Shown: piece after piece, positions 51,901 to 61,218 of the stretch
Layout of the letters: each line of letters begins with the position of its first letter
How positions within the stretch are numbered: the first letter of the stretch is position 1
Source of the DNA: Mucilaginibacter conchicola
Lineage (GTDB): Bacteria > Bacteroidota > Bacteroidia > Sphingobacteriales > Sphingobacteriaceae
Reading direction: 5' to 3'
Assembly (NCBI RefSeq): GCF_003432115.1
Contig: NZ_QWDC01000001.1
Location: forward strand, 930,001-994,000
DNA length: 64,000 nt
Notes under the pieces: generated by a model
What the model was told of the DNA's origin: nothing
Seen by the model: the letters and a program-made list of their open reading frames with translations, nothing else
Database searches by the model: none
Position numbers and translations under genes: made by a program

Positions 51901-53793
51901 ACCCGTGAACTTAGCGAGAGCGAGGAACGCTTTAAACTGGTATCAAAAGCAACTAACGATACCATTTGGGACTGGAACCTGGCCACCAATACCATGTGGC
52001 GCAGCGAGAATTTCACAACTATGTTTGGTTACGAAATGAGCGATGATATCGCCAACGTAAACTACTGGTTTGAGAAGATCCACCCTGATGATCGTGAACG
52101 CGTGCAGAAAGGCATTTACGAGGCCATCAATACCAACCAAAAGCAATGGTCGGCAGAGTACCGTTTCCTTAAGGCTGACGGGCATTACGCCACTATTTTA
52201 GATCGTTGCAACATTCTTGAGGATGAGTTTAAAACCCCGTACCGTTTGGTAGGGTCTATTATTGATATAACCCGCCTCATAGAGACCGAAAAACGCCTTG
52301 ACGAAAGCGAGAGCAAGTTCCGCAAGGTGTTTGAAAGTAACATGATAGGTATGGTGTTCTCTAACATGGATGGCCGCATTATTGAAACCAATGATGCTTT
52401 CCTGAACATGCTGGGCTATACACAGCAGGAAGTTGAACTCAACCCGCTTAACTGGAAAGAAATAACACCGGAAGAATACCATGAGGTAAGCTTCTGGGCT
52501 GTAGCACAACTGCAGGAATATGGTGTTGTAGCACCTTTTGAAAAGCAATATCGCAAACGCAACGGCGAACGCCTTTGGGTATTGATGGGTTCTGCGGTAC
52601 TGATGCAGGATGATACCCCTATTAATGCAGTAAGCTACATTATCGATATCACTAAGCAGAAACAGGCCGAAAGCCGCCGCAAGGAATTGCTGCACCTGGT
52701 TAAAAAACAACAAGACGAGTTCTACAGTATTTTTACCAATGCCCCTGCCCTTATTACCATTAAACGCGGCCCCGAGCTGATATACGAATTTGTGAACAAA
52801 GCTTTTGAAAAGTTTGATGGGCAAAAGAGCTACCTGGGCCGCAAAAGCCTCGATGTTCATCCTGAAATGAAGGATTCTGAGTTGTTCAAAGTAGAGCGCC
52901 ATGTACTTAAAACAGGCAAAACGATTGTTAAAAATGCCTTTAAGGTAGATCGTTTTGACCATAAGACCGGCGAGAAGAAAGATTGTTGGTTCGACTTTAT
53001 CTACACGCCTGTTTTTGCCGAAGATGGCAGTGTTGATGGCATCGCCTTCTTTGGTTTTGATGTTACCGACCTGATAAAAGGCCGCCAGGCAGCTGAGGAG
53101 CTGATGCAGAAAAAAGACGAGTTCATGAGTATTGCCAGCCATGAATTAAAAACGCCTATCACCAGCATAAAAGGTTCCTTACAGATCCTTAAACGCATGG
53201 TAGATAAAACAGCTGCCAAAGATCCAACGCTATCAACGTTTATCGAAAAAGCAAATAAGCAAACCGGTAAACTCACCACGCTGGTTGAGGATCTGCTTGA
53301 TGTTACCAAGATACAAGAAGGTAAAATGGTACTTAACTATGCTGAGTTTGATGCCGCCGCCATGGTAAAAGAATGCCTTGAGGAAGTACAAACCCAAAAC
53401 GCCACACATAAAATTGAGTTTAAGGCCGATTGCGAAATGCGCGTACACGCAGATAAAGTACGCCTGGAGCAAGTAGTAACCAATTTCCTGACAAACGCCA
53501 TAAAATACTCGCCCAAGGCTGATAGAGTGATCATTACCTGCGATATTGAGGGCAAAAACTTTAAGGTAAGTGTAAAAGACTTTGGTATAGGTATCCCCGA
53601 TGATAAAAAAGACTTCCTGTTTGACAGGTTTTATCGTGTACAGGAATCATCCAGCCATTTCTCGGGCCTTGGCCTTGGTTTGTACATCTCTGCCGAGATC
53701 ATCAAACGCCACAAGGGTAAAATAGGCGTTGAAAGTGTGAATAACGAAGGGTCGACCTTTTGGTTCACCATACCGATTAAAGAAAAAGTTTAG
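48946..53793 (+). CDS. CheB-CheR-PAS hybrid sensor histidine kinase
   Basis: The 1615-residue protein has a CheB methylesterase domain first (about 15-195; Ser24 in IGASAGGLEAI, His51, Asp143). A CheR methyltransferase follows (about 215-485; VWVCACSTGEEAYS). A long Glu/Asn-rich coiled coil (about 645-715) leads to several PAS/PAC domains (about 720-1370). A HisKA with His1399 (SIASHELKTPITSIKG) and a HATPase with DFGIGIPDDKKDFLFDRFYR and GLGLGLYI complete it. The start is GTG. No receiver is present. It is cotranscribed with the upstream phytochrome. CheB/CheR fused to PAS kinases are known in many bacteria, with poorly defined substrates. Confidence 0.92.
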   Translation: MKDSRTQFPEERTLEHYIIAIGASAGGLEAIHEFFDHMPANSGFTFVVIQHLSPDYKSLLVELVSKHTHMKVYEAENNMTLQRDCVYIIPNKKLMTIKGHKLRLADKVADKAPNTAIDHFLFTLAKDKRDKAIAIILSGTGTDGTKGIEAIKECGGMVIVQEPSTAKFDGMPNSAITSGNADFILPPDAMHAEVHNYVNQNHKPPLEATHPDDGLMNEIFNLVHNGSGQDFNLYKTPTILRRIDRRMVAVDAKSLKEYVDLLNDKPAEVKLLAKDFLINVTKFFRDKPAFDILAKDIIPKLVETKNDGEVLKVWVCACSTGEEAYSIAILINEEMQKTGKKIELKIFATDVDDSSIEIASRNSYPLTIAKEVPANLLKKYFVKEGKNYSLIPTVRRQIVFAKHNVIKSPPFIKNDLVTCRNMLIYMNNLLQQKVLSTFHYSLNKDGYLFLGSSENASSLKDGLTEISGKWKIFQKTGTINYGLHHTYTSVTPHLRYADSRKLSFQNNESSRSIDEEFRDLVLEEFGTVGIFIDKTYMVKETIGNFNQFLSLPDKKLDLNILNMLSKDISVVLNTAIRKAWKENKKTHLNRVRFKRGKDEILLQITVKPPDTRSPNGYTLLMFTEAKAEHQPKDGIELPPAGEHQTEYLMEMEAELSETRVNLQMAIEEMETTNEELQSSNEELLSANEELQSGNEELQSLNEELHTLNTEHQLKIRELIELNDDLDNYFRSTDIGQIFIDANLRIRKFNPAAIKMVNLIEADIGRPINHISSNIKYDNLINDIHTVLARGQVIEKEIELNNGKNNLMRIMPYVRKDNNADGVVISFVDISVITQLNNIINGVFNASSAAILAFKEVRNSNGKITDFNCISYNSAALDLLKKDAEAMERHPSLKDFPDLANLVSFDQYVKIAGGAKALETELKTAEDLWFQAVVAKMNDGFVMSLTNITERRRAEQRLKQNYNELIHAREGLRNLNNDLEQRVLDRTRELSESEERFKLVSKATNDTIWDWNLATNTMWRSENFTTMFGYEMSDDIANVNYWFEKIHPDDRERVQKGIYEAINTNQKQWSAEYRFLKADGHYATILDRCNILEDEFKTPYRLVGSIIDITRLIETEKRLDESESKFRKVFESNMIGMVFSNMDGRIIETNDAFLNMLGYTQQEVELNPLNWKEITPEEYHEVSFWAVAQLQEYGVVAPFEKQYRKRNGERLWVLMGSAVLMQDDTPINAVSYIIDITKQKQAESRRKELLHLVKKQQDEFYSIFTNAPALITIKRGPELIYEFVNKAFEKFDGQKSYLGRKSLDVHPEMKDSELFKVERHVLKTGKTIVKNAFKVDRFDHKTGEKKDCWFDFIYTPVFAEDGSVDGIAFFGFDVTDLIKGRQAAEELMQKKDEFMSIASHELKTPITSIKGSLQILKRMVDKTAAKDPTLSTFIEKANKQTGKLTTLVEDLLDVTKIQEGKMVLNYAEFDAAAMVKECLEEVQTQNATHKIEFKADCEMRVHADKVRLEQVVTNFLTNAIKYSPKADRVIITCDIEGKNFKVSVKDFGIGIPDDKKDFLFDRFYRVQESSSHFSGLGLGLYISAEIIKRHKGKIGVESVNNEGSTFWFTIPIKEKV

Positions 53794-53952
53794 AACACGT
53801 AAAACCCTCTACATCAACGCACCCAAACAACCATAGGTAGTGTTTAATTTGTAACAATTGCCTTACTTTTTTATATAGATGTGTACAAATAACACATTTA
53901 TGTATTAACTTCGCAATAAGCGAAACCAAATCTGCCGGTTTCTGTTTACAGG

Positions 53953-54351
53953 ATGTTTCAAACAATGCTAAAAAAGTGGACCACATATTTACTTTGCGCA
54001 TGGCTCATCAATGCTTTGGTGTGCTTCCATCCTACCAATCCGTTTGAAAACCACAGCTTTGGCGAAGAATGCAATATCAGCGAGTGTTTTAATGACGATA
54101 CGCTGCTGGCTTTCCTCATCAATTATCCGGGCAAATGCAAAAAAGAAGATCAGGCGCAGCATAAAATAAATGTTCGCAGCCGTTACACCACCAGTAACGA
54201 GTTTAACTTTATTGCCAACCTGCCCGTTGCAGAGATATTTACCTGCACCAACTTTGTAAAATATCTGCGCATAAGCAGCTATAGCTTTTTTGAACATCGT
54301 ACCTTTTCCCTTGCCCAGTACCAACACCTCTTCAGGTTAAGTCCTTTTTGA
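53953..54351 (+). CDS. Small secreted Cys-containing protein ahead of the efflux operon
   Basis: The 132-residue product may start at 53953 or, four codons on, at 53965. It has a hydrophobic N-terminus (MLKKWTTYLLCAWLINALVC). The mature part has scattered Cys residues (EECNISECF, GKCKK, FTCTNF) but no known domain. The gene precedes the RND operon on the same strand by 92 nt. It may be a regulatory or accessory membrane protein, with no homologue recognised. Confidence 0.5.
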   Translation: MFQTMLKKWTTYLLCAWLINALVCFHPTNPFENHSFGEECNISECFNDDTLLAFLINYPGKCKKEDQAQHKINVRSRYTTSNEFNFIANLPVAEIFTCTNFVKYLRISSYSFFEHRTFSLAQYQHLFRLSPF

Positions 54352-54443
54352 TATTGCTGTAAATATCACCTAAGCTGCCTTATGCAGTTTTAACGCTTTG
54401 CGGTGCAAACCGCTTTACAACATCATTTACAGCACGATCATCA

Positions 54444-55589
54444 ATGAGAAAAATATTTGCGCCGGTATACGCTATACTGGCAGCTTTAACCATATTTATA
54501 TACGGTTGCGCAGGCGGTAATGCCAGCGATAAGAAAAAAGACGAGGCACCGGCCTTCCCGGTTTTCACCCTTCAGCAAAAAGATACGGTACTGCAAACCG
54601 GCTACGTGGCCGATATACAGGCTATCAAGAACGTTGAGGTACGTACCCGCGTTAAGGGTTTTATTGAAAAAATATTTGTAGACGAAGGTATGGCCGTTAA
54701 AAAAGGCCAGCTTCTGTTCAAAATAAACGACGAGGAGTTCCGCGTAATGCTGAGCAAGGCCAAAGCTGCGCTAAGCAACGCCAAAGCAGCAGCACGTGCT
54801 ACCGAAGTAGAGCTGGAACGTATTAAAATACTCGTCAACAAAAACGTTGTCGCCAAATCTGAGGAAGACGTTGCGCTGGCAAAACTGAACGCAGATAAAG
54901 CCACTATTGAGGAAGCCCAGAGCGCCGTACAAAGCGCTAACAACCACATTGCCTACACCAGCCTGCGTGCCCCGTTTGATGGTATTATTGACCGCATCCC
55001 GCTAAAAGCAGGTAGTTTGGTTGAAGAGGGTGCACTGCTTACCAACATAAGCGATATTACGCAGGTATTTGCCTACTTCAGCTTCCCCGAGAATGAGTAC
55101 CTTCGTTATGAACGCGCACGCCGCGATGCTACCAGCAAAGACGATGAACAGGTAAAACTGGTATTGTCTGATGGCAGTAAATACAAGTTTCCGGGTAAGA
55201 TAGAAACCGTTGAGGGACAAATAGAACAGAGCACGGGCTCTATCGATTTCCGTGCGCGTTTCCCAAATCCAAATAAATTACTGAGGCATGGTGCATCGGC
55301 CAAGTTGTTCATCACTACAGGGATGGACAGCATTATACTGGTGCCGCAACAAGCCGTATTTGATATACAGGACAAAAGCTACGTTTACACTGTTGACGCT
55401 GCTAATAAATTACACATGCAGGCATTTGTGCCCATCACCCGCTTATCAAGCTATTACGTGGTGAAGGATGGCCTTAAACCGGGCGACAGGATATTGCTCG
55501 AAGGCGCACAAAACGCACGCGACGGCATGACCATCAAACCGGTTGCCCCGCCAAAAAACCTGCTTGCCATGAAAGCGCAGGACGAATAA
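54444..55589 (+). CDS. RND efflux periplasmic adaptor (membrane-fusion lipoprotein)
   Basis: The 381-residue protein has lipobox IYGC (Cys22). A lipoyl-like half motif VEVRTRVKGFIEKIFVDEGMAVKKGQLLFKI is followed by an alpha-helical hairpin (about 100-160). The matching half motif NHIAYTSLRAPFDGIIDRIPLKAGSLVEEGALL comes next, then beta-barrel and membrane-proximal parts. It bridges the inner-membrane pump (next gene) and the TolC-type channel. Anchoring by a lipid is usual for AcrA-like adaptors. Confidence 0.92.
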   Translation: MRKIFAPVYAILAALTIFIYGCAGGNASDKKKDEAPAFPVFTLQQKDTVLQTGYVADIQAIKNVEVRTRVKGFIEKIFVDEGMAVKKGQLLFKINDEEFRVMLSKAKAALSNAKAAARATEVELERIKILVNKNVVAKSEEDVALAKLNADKATIEEAQSAVQSANNHIAYTSLRAPFDGIIDRIPLKAGSLVEEGALLTNISDITQVFAYFSFPENEYLRYERARRDATSKDDEQVKLVLSDGSKYKFPGKIETVEGQIEQSTGSIDFRARFPNPNKLLRHGASAKLFITTGMDSIILVPQQAVFDIQDKSYVYTVDAANKLHMQAFVPITRLSSYYVVKDGLKPGDRILLEGAQNARDGMTIKPVAPPKNLLAMKAQDE

Positions 55590-55629
55590 GGTCTTTCCTT
55601 TTTTTGTGTAATTATTAGATAGCTTAAAC

Positions 55630-58600
55630 ATGTTTGATGTATTTATAAAACGACCGGTGTTATCACTGGTTATTTCCCTTGTAATAACCCTGTTGGGTGT
55701 GCTGGCGCTGATACAGCTGCCGGTTACTCAATTCCCTGATATTGTGCCGCCATCTGTAACGGTAACGGCCAACTACACGGGTGCCAACGCCGAGGTTTGT
55801 GCCAAGGCCGTTGCCACCCCGCTTGAGCGTGCTATTAACGGCGTACCCGGCATGACCTATATGAGCACCGTTTGTAGCAACAACGGCTTAACGGTTATCG
55901 AGATCTTCTTTAACGTAGGTATCGACCCTGACCAGGCTGCTGTTAACGTGCAGAACCGTGTCTCCACTATTATTGATGAGTTACCCGAAGAGGTTATAAA
56001 AGCCGGGGTAACTACCGAAAAAGAGGTGAACAGTATGCTGATGTACCTTAACGTAATGAGTAAGGACAGCACGCTTGATGAAAAGTTCATCTACAACTTT
56101 GCCGATATTAACGTACTGCAGGAACTGAAAAGGATAGATGGTGTGGGCCGAGCCGAGATCATGGGTGCCAAAGAATACGCTATGCGCGTTTGGCTGAAGC
56201 CCGATCGCATGTCGGCCTATCATATCTCAACTGATGAGGTGATCGCTGCCATCCGTGCGCAGAACGTTGAAGCCGCACCGGGTTCTACCGGTCAAAGTTC
56301 TGATAAATCGCCGCAGTTGCTGCAATATACACTGCGCTATCCGGGTAAATTCTTTGAGCCGGAGCAGTATAAGAACGTAGTATTGCGTGCCGATAGCAGT
56401 GGTACGGTATTAAAACTTTACCAGGTAGCCGATGTAGAATTTGGTGCCTTAACCTACGGGATGATCTCTAAGACAGATGGCCGCCCTTCGGCATCTATCA
56501 TGATCAAACAACGCCCCGGTTCAAACGCGCGTGAGGTAATTAACAACATCAAAAACCGCATGAGCGAGCTGAAGGAAACGCAGTTCCCATCGGGAATGGA
56601 GTACAATGTTAATTATGACGTATCACGCTTTTTGGATGCATCTATCCATGAGGTATTGCGCACTTTAGTTGAGGCATTTATACTGGTGTTTATTGTGGTG
56701 TACCTCTTCCTGCAGGATTTCCGATCCACGCTGATACCGGCGTTGGCCGTACCGGTGGCTTTGGTGGGTACGCTGTTCTTTATGCAGGCGATGGGTTTCT
56801 CTATCAACCTTTTGACACTTTTCGCACTCGTCCTCGCTATCGGTATTGTGGTGGATAACGCCATTGTGGTGGTTGAGGCCGTGCACGTAAAAATGGAAGA
56901 AGAGCATCTGTCGCCGATGGACGCTACGTTGAGTGCCATGAAAAGCATCAGTGGTGCCATTGTGGCTATTACACTGGTAATGTCGGCTGTGTTTGTGCCC
57001 GTGGCATTCATGACGGGGCCTGTGGGCGTATTCTATCGGCAATTCTCATTAACGCTGGCCATCTCCATTGTTATATCGGGTGTTAATGCGGTTACCCTTA
57101 CCCCGGCGCTTTGTGCCATTATGCTTAAACCGCATGACCCTAACAAGCAATCTAAAGGGCTTTTAGGGCGCTTCTTTAAAGGTTTCAACAAACGCTATGA
57201 TGGCGTACAGAACAAATACTCAAGCCTGATCACCCGTATAGCCGGTCGAAGGGCAGTCACCGTTGCCATGCTGTTGTTCTTCTTCGCGGCTACATGGGGC
57301 TTGAGCGCTATTTTGCCAACCGGCTTTATCCCAACCGAAGACCAGGGCGTTATCTATGCCAACATTACTACCCCGCCGGGTGCAACGGTTGAGCGTACGG
57401 AGCAGGTTATGTCGGCCATACAGGCGCAGAGCAAAACCATTCCTGATATCGAATCGGTATCTACCCTATCGGGTTATAGCCTGGTGAACAGTGTTGCCGG
57501 TGCATCTTATGGTATGGTGATGATCAACCTGAAACCATGGGAAGAGCGCGATAAATCCATCACCAAAATAACCGAGGAGTTAACGCAGAAAACTAAACAC
57601 CTTACGGATGCATCCATCCAGTTTTTCCCGCCGCCAACGGTGCCGGGCTTTGGTAACTCCAGCGGTTTCGAAATCCGAGTACTGGATAAAACCGGTACCG
57701 GCGACCTGCAGAAAACGGCATCGGTAACCAATAAATTCCTTGCCGATCTGAACGCTACCGACCAGGTAGATGGTGCCTTTAGTAGCTTTGATGCCAATTT
57801 CCCGCAATACATGATCTCGGTAGACCAGGTAATGGCGGCCAAGAAAGGCATCACGATAGACGAAGCCATGTCTACCCTGCAAACATTGATGGGTAGTTTC
57901 TATGCATCCAACTTCATCCGCTTTGGTCAATTGTATAAAGTAATGGTTCAGGCTTCGCCTGAGTTCCGTACTAAGCCCGAGGACGTACTGCAACTGATGA
58001 TCAAGAACAAGCACGGCGAAATGGTGCCCTTCTCTACGTTCATCAGCATGAAGCGTGTTTTTGGCCCCGAGCAGTTAACCCGCTACAATATGTATACATC
58101 GGCCATGGTTACGGGCGATGCTGCGCCGGGCTATAGTAGCGGCGACGCCATCAGCACCATTAAAGCTGTTGCCGAAAAAAGCCTGCCAAAGGGTTACACC
58201 TTTGAATGGTCGGGTATGACGCGGGAGCAGATCCTATCAGGCAGCCAGGTGATCTACATTTTCATCATCTGTCTGATATTCGTATACCTGCTGCTATCGG
58301 CACAATACGAAAGCTTCCTGCTGCCTATCCCGGTTATCCTTTCATTGCCTACGGGTATTTTCGGGGCGTTCTTTTTCCTGAAGATCTTAGGTCTGGAGAA
58401 TAATATCTACGCACAGGTGGCACTGGTAATGCTCATCGGTTTGTTAGGCAAGAACGCCATTCTCATTATCGAGTTTGCCGTACAGCGCCAGCGCGAAGGA
58501 TTGACCGTTTTACAAGCCGCTGTTGAAGGTGCTGTATCCCGTCTGCGCCCTATCCTGATGACATCCCTTGCCTTTGTAGCTGGTTTAATACCGCTTTGTA

Positions 58601-58794
58601 TTGCCAGCGGCGCGGGTGCCTTGGGTAACCGTTCTATCGGTACAGCTGCTGCCGGGGGTATGCTCTTCGGTACCATTTTCGGATTGATACTTATCCCTGG
58701 CTTGTATGTGATATTCGCCTCGATGGGTGGTAAAAAGAAGAAAACGGCACCACAAGTGGCCCATGTTATTGAAGTTCCTGAAAACGTAAATTAA
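55630..58794 (+). CDS. RND multidrug efflux permease (HAE1 family)
   Basis: The 1054-residue AcrB-type inner-membrane transporter has 12 helices and two large periplasmic loops. The opening FDVFIKRPVLSLVISLVITLLGVLALIQLPVTQFPDIVPPSVTVTANYTGANAE is diagnostic. In TM4, where AcrB has adjacent Asp407-Asp408, the sequence reads VVDNAIVVVEAV (Asp409 then Asn410). The TM10 Lys is seen in LIGLLGKNAILIIEF. Exports lipophilic compounds by proton exchange. The adaptor is 40 nt upstream and the outer-membrane factor 1 nt downstream. Confidence 0.95.
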   Translation: MFDVFIKRPVLSLVISLVITLLGVLALIQLPVTQFPDIVPPSVTVTANYTGANAEVCAKAVATPLERAINGVPGMTYMSTVCSNNGLTVIEIFFNVGIDPDQAAVNVQNRVSTIIDELPEEVIKAGVTTEKEVNSMLMYLNVMSKDSTLDEKFIYNFADINVLQELKRIDGVGRAEIMGAKEYAMRVWLKPDRMSAYHISTDEVIAAIRAQNVEAAPGSTGQSSDKSPQLLQYTLRYPGKFFEPEQYKNVVLRADSSGTVLKLYQVADVEFGALTYGMISKTDGRPSASIMIKQRPGSNAREVINNIKNRMSELKETQFPSGMEYNVNYDVSRFLDASIHEVLRTLVEAFILVFIVVYLFLQDFRSTLIPALAVPVALVGTLFFMQAMGFSINLLTLFALVLAIGIVVDNAIVVVEAVHVKMEEEHLSPMDATLSAMKSISGAIVAITLVMSAVFVPVAFMTGPVGVFYRQFSLTLAISIVISGVNAVTLTPALCAIMLKPHDPNKQSKGLLGRFFKGFNKRYDGVQNKYSSLITRIAGRRAVTVAMLLFFFAATWGLSAILPTGFIPTEDQGVIYANITTPPGATVERTEQVMSAIQAQSKTIPDIESVSTLSGYSLVNSVAGASYGMVMINLKPWEERDKSITKITEELTQKTKHLTDASIQFFPPPTVPGFGNSSGFEIRVLDKTGTGDLQKTASVTNKFLADLNATDQVDGAFSSFDANFPQYMISVDQVMAAKKGITIDEAMSTLQTLMGSFYASNFIRFGQLYKVMVQASPEFRTKPEDVLQLMIKNKHGEMVPFSTFISMKRVFGPEQLTRYNMYTSAMVTGDAAPGYSSGDAISTIKAVAEKSLPKGYTFEWSGMTREQILSGSQVIYIFIICLIFVYLLLSAQYESFLLPIPVILSLPTGIFGAFFFLKILGLENNIYAQVALVMLIGLLGKNAILIIEFAVQRQREGLTVLQAAVEGAVSRLRPILMTSLAFVAGLIPLCIASGAGALGNRSIGTAAAGGMLFGTIFGLILIPGLYVIFASMGGKKKKTAPQVAHVIEVPENVN

Positions 58795-58795
58795 A

Positions 58796-60241
58796 ATGCA
58801 CGTCAAACAATCAACTACACATAAATTGGTTTTCATCCTGCTGCTGGTCATAGCAGCGGGGTGTAAAACCTTTAAACCTATCGAGCCGAAAACAAATGAA
58901 CCCCTGCCGGAGACATTTGACGGCAACACCGATACACTAAGCGCTGGTAATATGCCTGCCGCCAATTTCTTTAAAGATGCCCGTTTACTAAAGCTGATAG
59001 ATACCGCGCTGAAGGCAAATCCCGATCTGCAATCGGCCCTGCAGCGTATTGATATGGCTGCGGCTAATGTGAAATACAACAAGTCGTTGCAACTACCTAA
59101 GCTGGACTTTAATGCCCGCGCCGGGTTAGAACGCTACGGCGACTACACCATGAACGGCGTAGGTAATTACGATACCAACCTATCGCCCAACATTAATGAT
59201 AAGCAGCGTATTCCCAACCCTACTGCCGACCTTTTTGTAGGCTTCCGCGCCTCGTGGGAAGTTGACCTTTGGGGTAAGCTGAAGAACCAGAAGAACGCCG
59301 CTCTGGCGCGCTTTCTGGCATCGCGCAGCGCCTACCGGTTGCTAACGACCGAGCTTACCGGACAGATAGCTACGGCTTATTACCAGTTGTTAACGCTTGA
59401 GGTTGAACAGAACATCATCAACAAGAACATTAAACTGCAGGAAAACGCACTGGAAATTGTAAAAGTGCAAAAGCTTGGCGGCCGTGCTACCGAGTTGGCC
59501 GTGCAGCAGTTTGAGGCACAACTAAGTCATACCCGCGGCTTGCAATTTAGCACATCGCAGCAGATCACCGAGGCGGAGAACCAGTTGCGCCTGTTATCGG
59601 GCACTTTTAACGGCACCATTGAGCGCGATACCTCATTGCTGACACTCACCATGCCCGAGAAGCTAAAAACCGGTGTACCCTCGCAAATGCTGCTTAACCG
59701 CCCTGATGTAAAGCAGGCGGAGTTAGAGCTGGCTGCTTTGAATGCTGACGTTAAAAGCGCAAGGGCTGCATTCTTTCCGTCGTTGACGCTATCACCGTAC
59801 ACCGGGTACAATGCTTTTAAAGGCGCGTTGCTGTTTAACCCAGGCTCGGCGGTTTATGGTTTACTGGCCGATCTGACTGCGCCGGTATTGAACCGTGGCC
59901 GTGTGAAAGCCGAGTATGAATCGCGCATAGCGCAAGGTAAAGAGGCGCTTTTCAATTACCAGAAAACGGTGCTGAACGGCTACCAGGAAGTAATGAACAA
60001 CCTGAAAGGTATGGATAACTACAGCAAATACTTCGACCAGAAAAAACTGGAAGTAAGTGCCCTTAAGAACGCCGTTAACGTAGCAAACGACCTTTACGTG
60101 GTTGGCCGTGCCAATTACCTTGAGGTGATCACCGCCCAGCGCGATGTACTGACCGCCGAGCTTGAACTGGCCAACATTAAGAAAGATATTTTTATCAGCG
60201 AGATAAACCTGTACCGCGCATTAGGTGGCGGCTGGAGATAG
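58796..60241 (+). CDS. TolC-type outer-membrane factor of the RND pump
   Basis: The 481-residue efflux lipoprotein of the NodT/OprM group has lipobox AAGC (Cys23). Two tandem OEP domains form the alpha/beta barrel (DFNARAGLERYGDYT, ASWEVDLWGKLKNQKNAALARFLAS, LRLLSGTFNG, VPSQMLLNRPDVKQAELELAALNADVKSARAAFFPSLTL). Stop of the permease and start here are 1 nt apart, so all three parts are translated together. Followed by a terminator. Confidence 0.93.
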   Translation: MHVKQSTTHKLVFILLLVIAAGCKTFKPIEPKTNEPLPETFDGNTDTLSAGNMPAANFFKDARLLKLIDTALKANPDLQSALQRIDMAAANVKYNKSLQLPKLDFNARAGLERYGDYTMNGVGNYDTNLSPNINDKQRIPNPTADLFVGFRASWEVDLWGKLKNQKNAALARFLASRSAYRLLTTELTGQIATAYYQLLTLEVEQNIINKNIKLQENALEIVKVQKLGGRATELAVQQFEAQLSHTRGLQFSTSQQITEAENQLRLLSGTFNGTIERDTSLLTLTMPEKLKTGVPSQMLLNRPDVKQAELELAALNADVKSARAAFFPSLTLSPYTGYNAFKGALLFNPGSAVYGLLADLTAPVLNRGRVKAEYESRIAQGKEALFNYQKTVLNGYQEVMNNLKGMDNYSKYFDQKKLEVSALKNAVNVANDLYVVGRANYLEVITAQRDVLTAELELANIKKDIFISEINLYRALGGGWR

Positions 60242-60273
60242 ATTTTTTTCTCTACTCGTGTTTTAATGATAGA

Positions 60274-60310
60274 AGCCGTGCATCGCGAGGATGTGCGGCT
60301 TTATTATTTC
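60274..60310 (+). terminator. Rho-independent terminator of the efflux operon
   Basis: A 10-bp stem (60274-60283 with 60291-60300) contains two G-U pairs and is followed by a T-rich tract. It lies 33 nt after the outer-membrane factor stop. The reverse-strand gene at 60324 does not share it. Confidence 0.65.
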
Positions 60311-60323
60311 TATCAGGATGGGT

Positions 60324-60749
60324 TTATGCTGCTAAGATCCCGCGCAGGCGATTAAAGTTCTGCTCATTGGCTGGCTCAACAAACTGGCGCACACGCGCCA
60401 GTTCTTCCGCATCTTCAAACGTCATAGTAAAGGTTACCTGGGTTTCTTCGCCTTTATCATCCAACTCATAGCTGCCTCTGAAGTTATGCCCATCCTGCAA
60501 ATGATCGAACACAAATTTTTCGGGTTTGCTGATCTCCACAAAACGATGGTTGCAGTCAAAGTTATACCCGTCGGGGCTGTGCATGGTAAATTTCCATTCC
60601 CCGCCGTTCACAAAATCGAACCGGTAAAAGATATTGGTAAAACCATCCGGTCCCCACCATTTGGCCAGTACGGCTGGATCTTCAAAAGCTGAAAAAACTT
60701 TCTCGCGGGTGTAAGGGAATGTTTGGCTGATGCTTATCGTATTGCCCAT
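60324..60749 (-). CDS. AHSA1/SRPBCC-domain protein
   Basis: This 141-residue Aha1/START-like helix-grip protein follows a typical pattern: FPYTREKVFSAFEDPAVLAKWWGPDGFTNIF then GGEWKFTMHSPDGYNFDCNHRFVEIS. Ligand unknown. Start at 60749 (MGNTISISQTF) is used; the frame opens further upstream inside the preceding gene. It is the third gene of an ArsR-AHSA1-AHSA1 operon, 4 nt after its paralogue. Confidence 0.85.
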   Translation of the reverse strand: MGNTISISQTFPYTREKVFSAFEDPAVLAKWWGPDGFTNIFYRFDFVNGGEWKFTMHSPDGYNFDCNHRFVEISKPEKFVFDHLQDGHNFRGSYELDDKGEETQVTFTMTFEDAEELARVRQFVEPANEQNFNRLRGILAA

Positions 60750-60753
60750 GGTA

Positions 60754-61218
60754 TTAAATATTTGATTTCGCTTTAATGCCTCGCAGATAAACCGCAAGTT
60801 TGTCCACGTTCTCTTTCTGGCCTTTTTTAGCGCCGTATTTTTTGGCTACGTCAATAAATACCTCAACGCTATCAAACAGCATGTGCCATTTTATTAAGGT
60901 TTTATCGCCCTGTGCTTCAAATTCAATGGTGGCAACAATATGCGGGTATGAGGTATGGTCATACACGATCTTTTTCATCGGCACCACCTCTTTAAATGTG
61001 CTTTCGTTGGGGTAATCGGTACCATCCGGGCCATGCATGGTCAATATCCATTCGCCATCGGGCTGCATGTCCATTTTATCAATGGTAGTGGTAAAACCGT
61101 TAGGCCCCCACCATTTGGCAATGTGCTCAGGCTTCGTCCATACTTCCCATACCAGATCAACGGGCGCGTCTAAAAGGCGCTCCAGGTACAATTCTCTGTC
61201 TTTAGTGTTGTTCTCCAT
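60754..61218 (-). CDS. AHSA1/SRPBCC-domain protein
   Basis: The 154-residue paralogue of the next gene in the operon has LLDAPVDLVWEVWTKPEHIAKWWGPNGFTTTI, then GEWILTMHGPDGTDYPNESTFKEVVPMKKIVYDHT. START-like fold with a hydrophobic cavity. Its start overlaps the end of the ArsR gene by 17 bp, which suggests translational coupling. Such pairs commonly act in stress or lipid-related regulation, but no function is proved. Confidence 0.85.
   Translation of the reverse strand: MENNTKDRELYLERLLDAPVDLVWEVWTKPEHIAKWWGPNGFTTTIDKMDMQPDGEWILTMHGPDGTDYPNESTFKEVVPMKKIVYDHTSYPHIVATIEFEAQGDKTLIKWHMLFDSVEVFIDVAKKYGAKKGQKENVDKLAVYLRGIKAKSNI

Noticed and set aside
52198..53142. 314-residue reverse-strand frame within the CheB-CheR kinase
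   Set aside because: It lies fully opposite strongly supported PAS and kinase codons and has no domain. It is a shadow.
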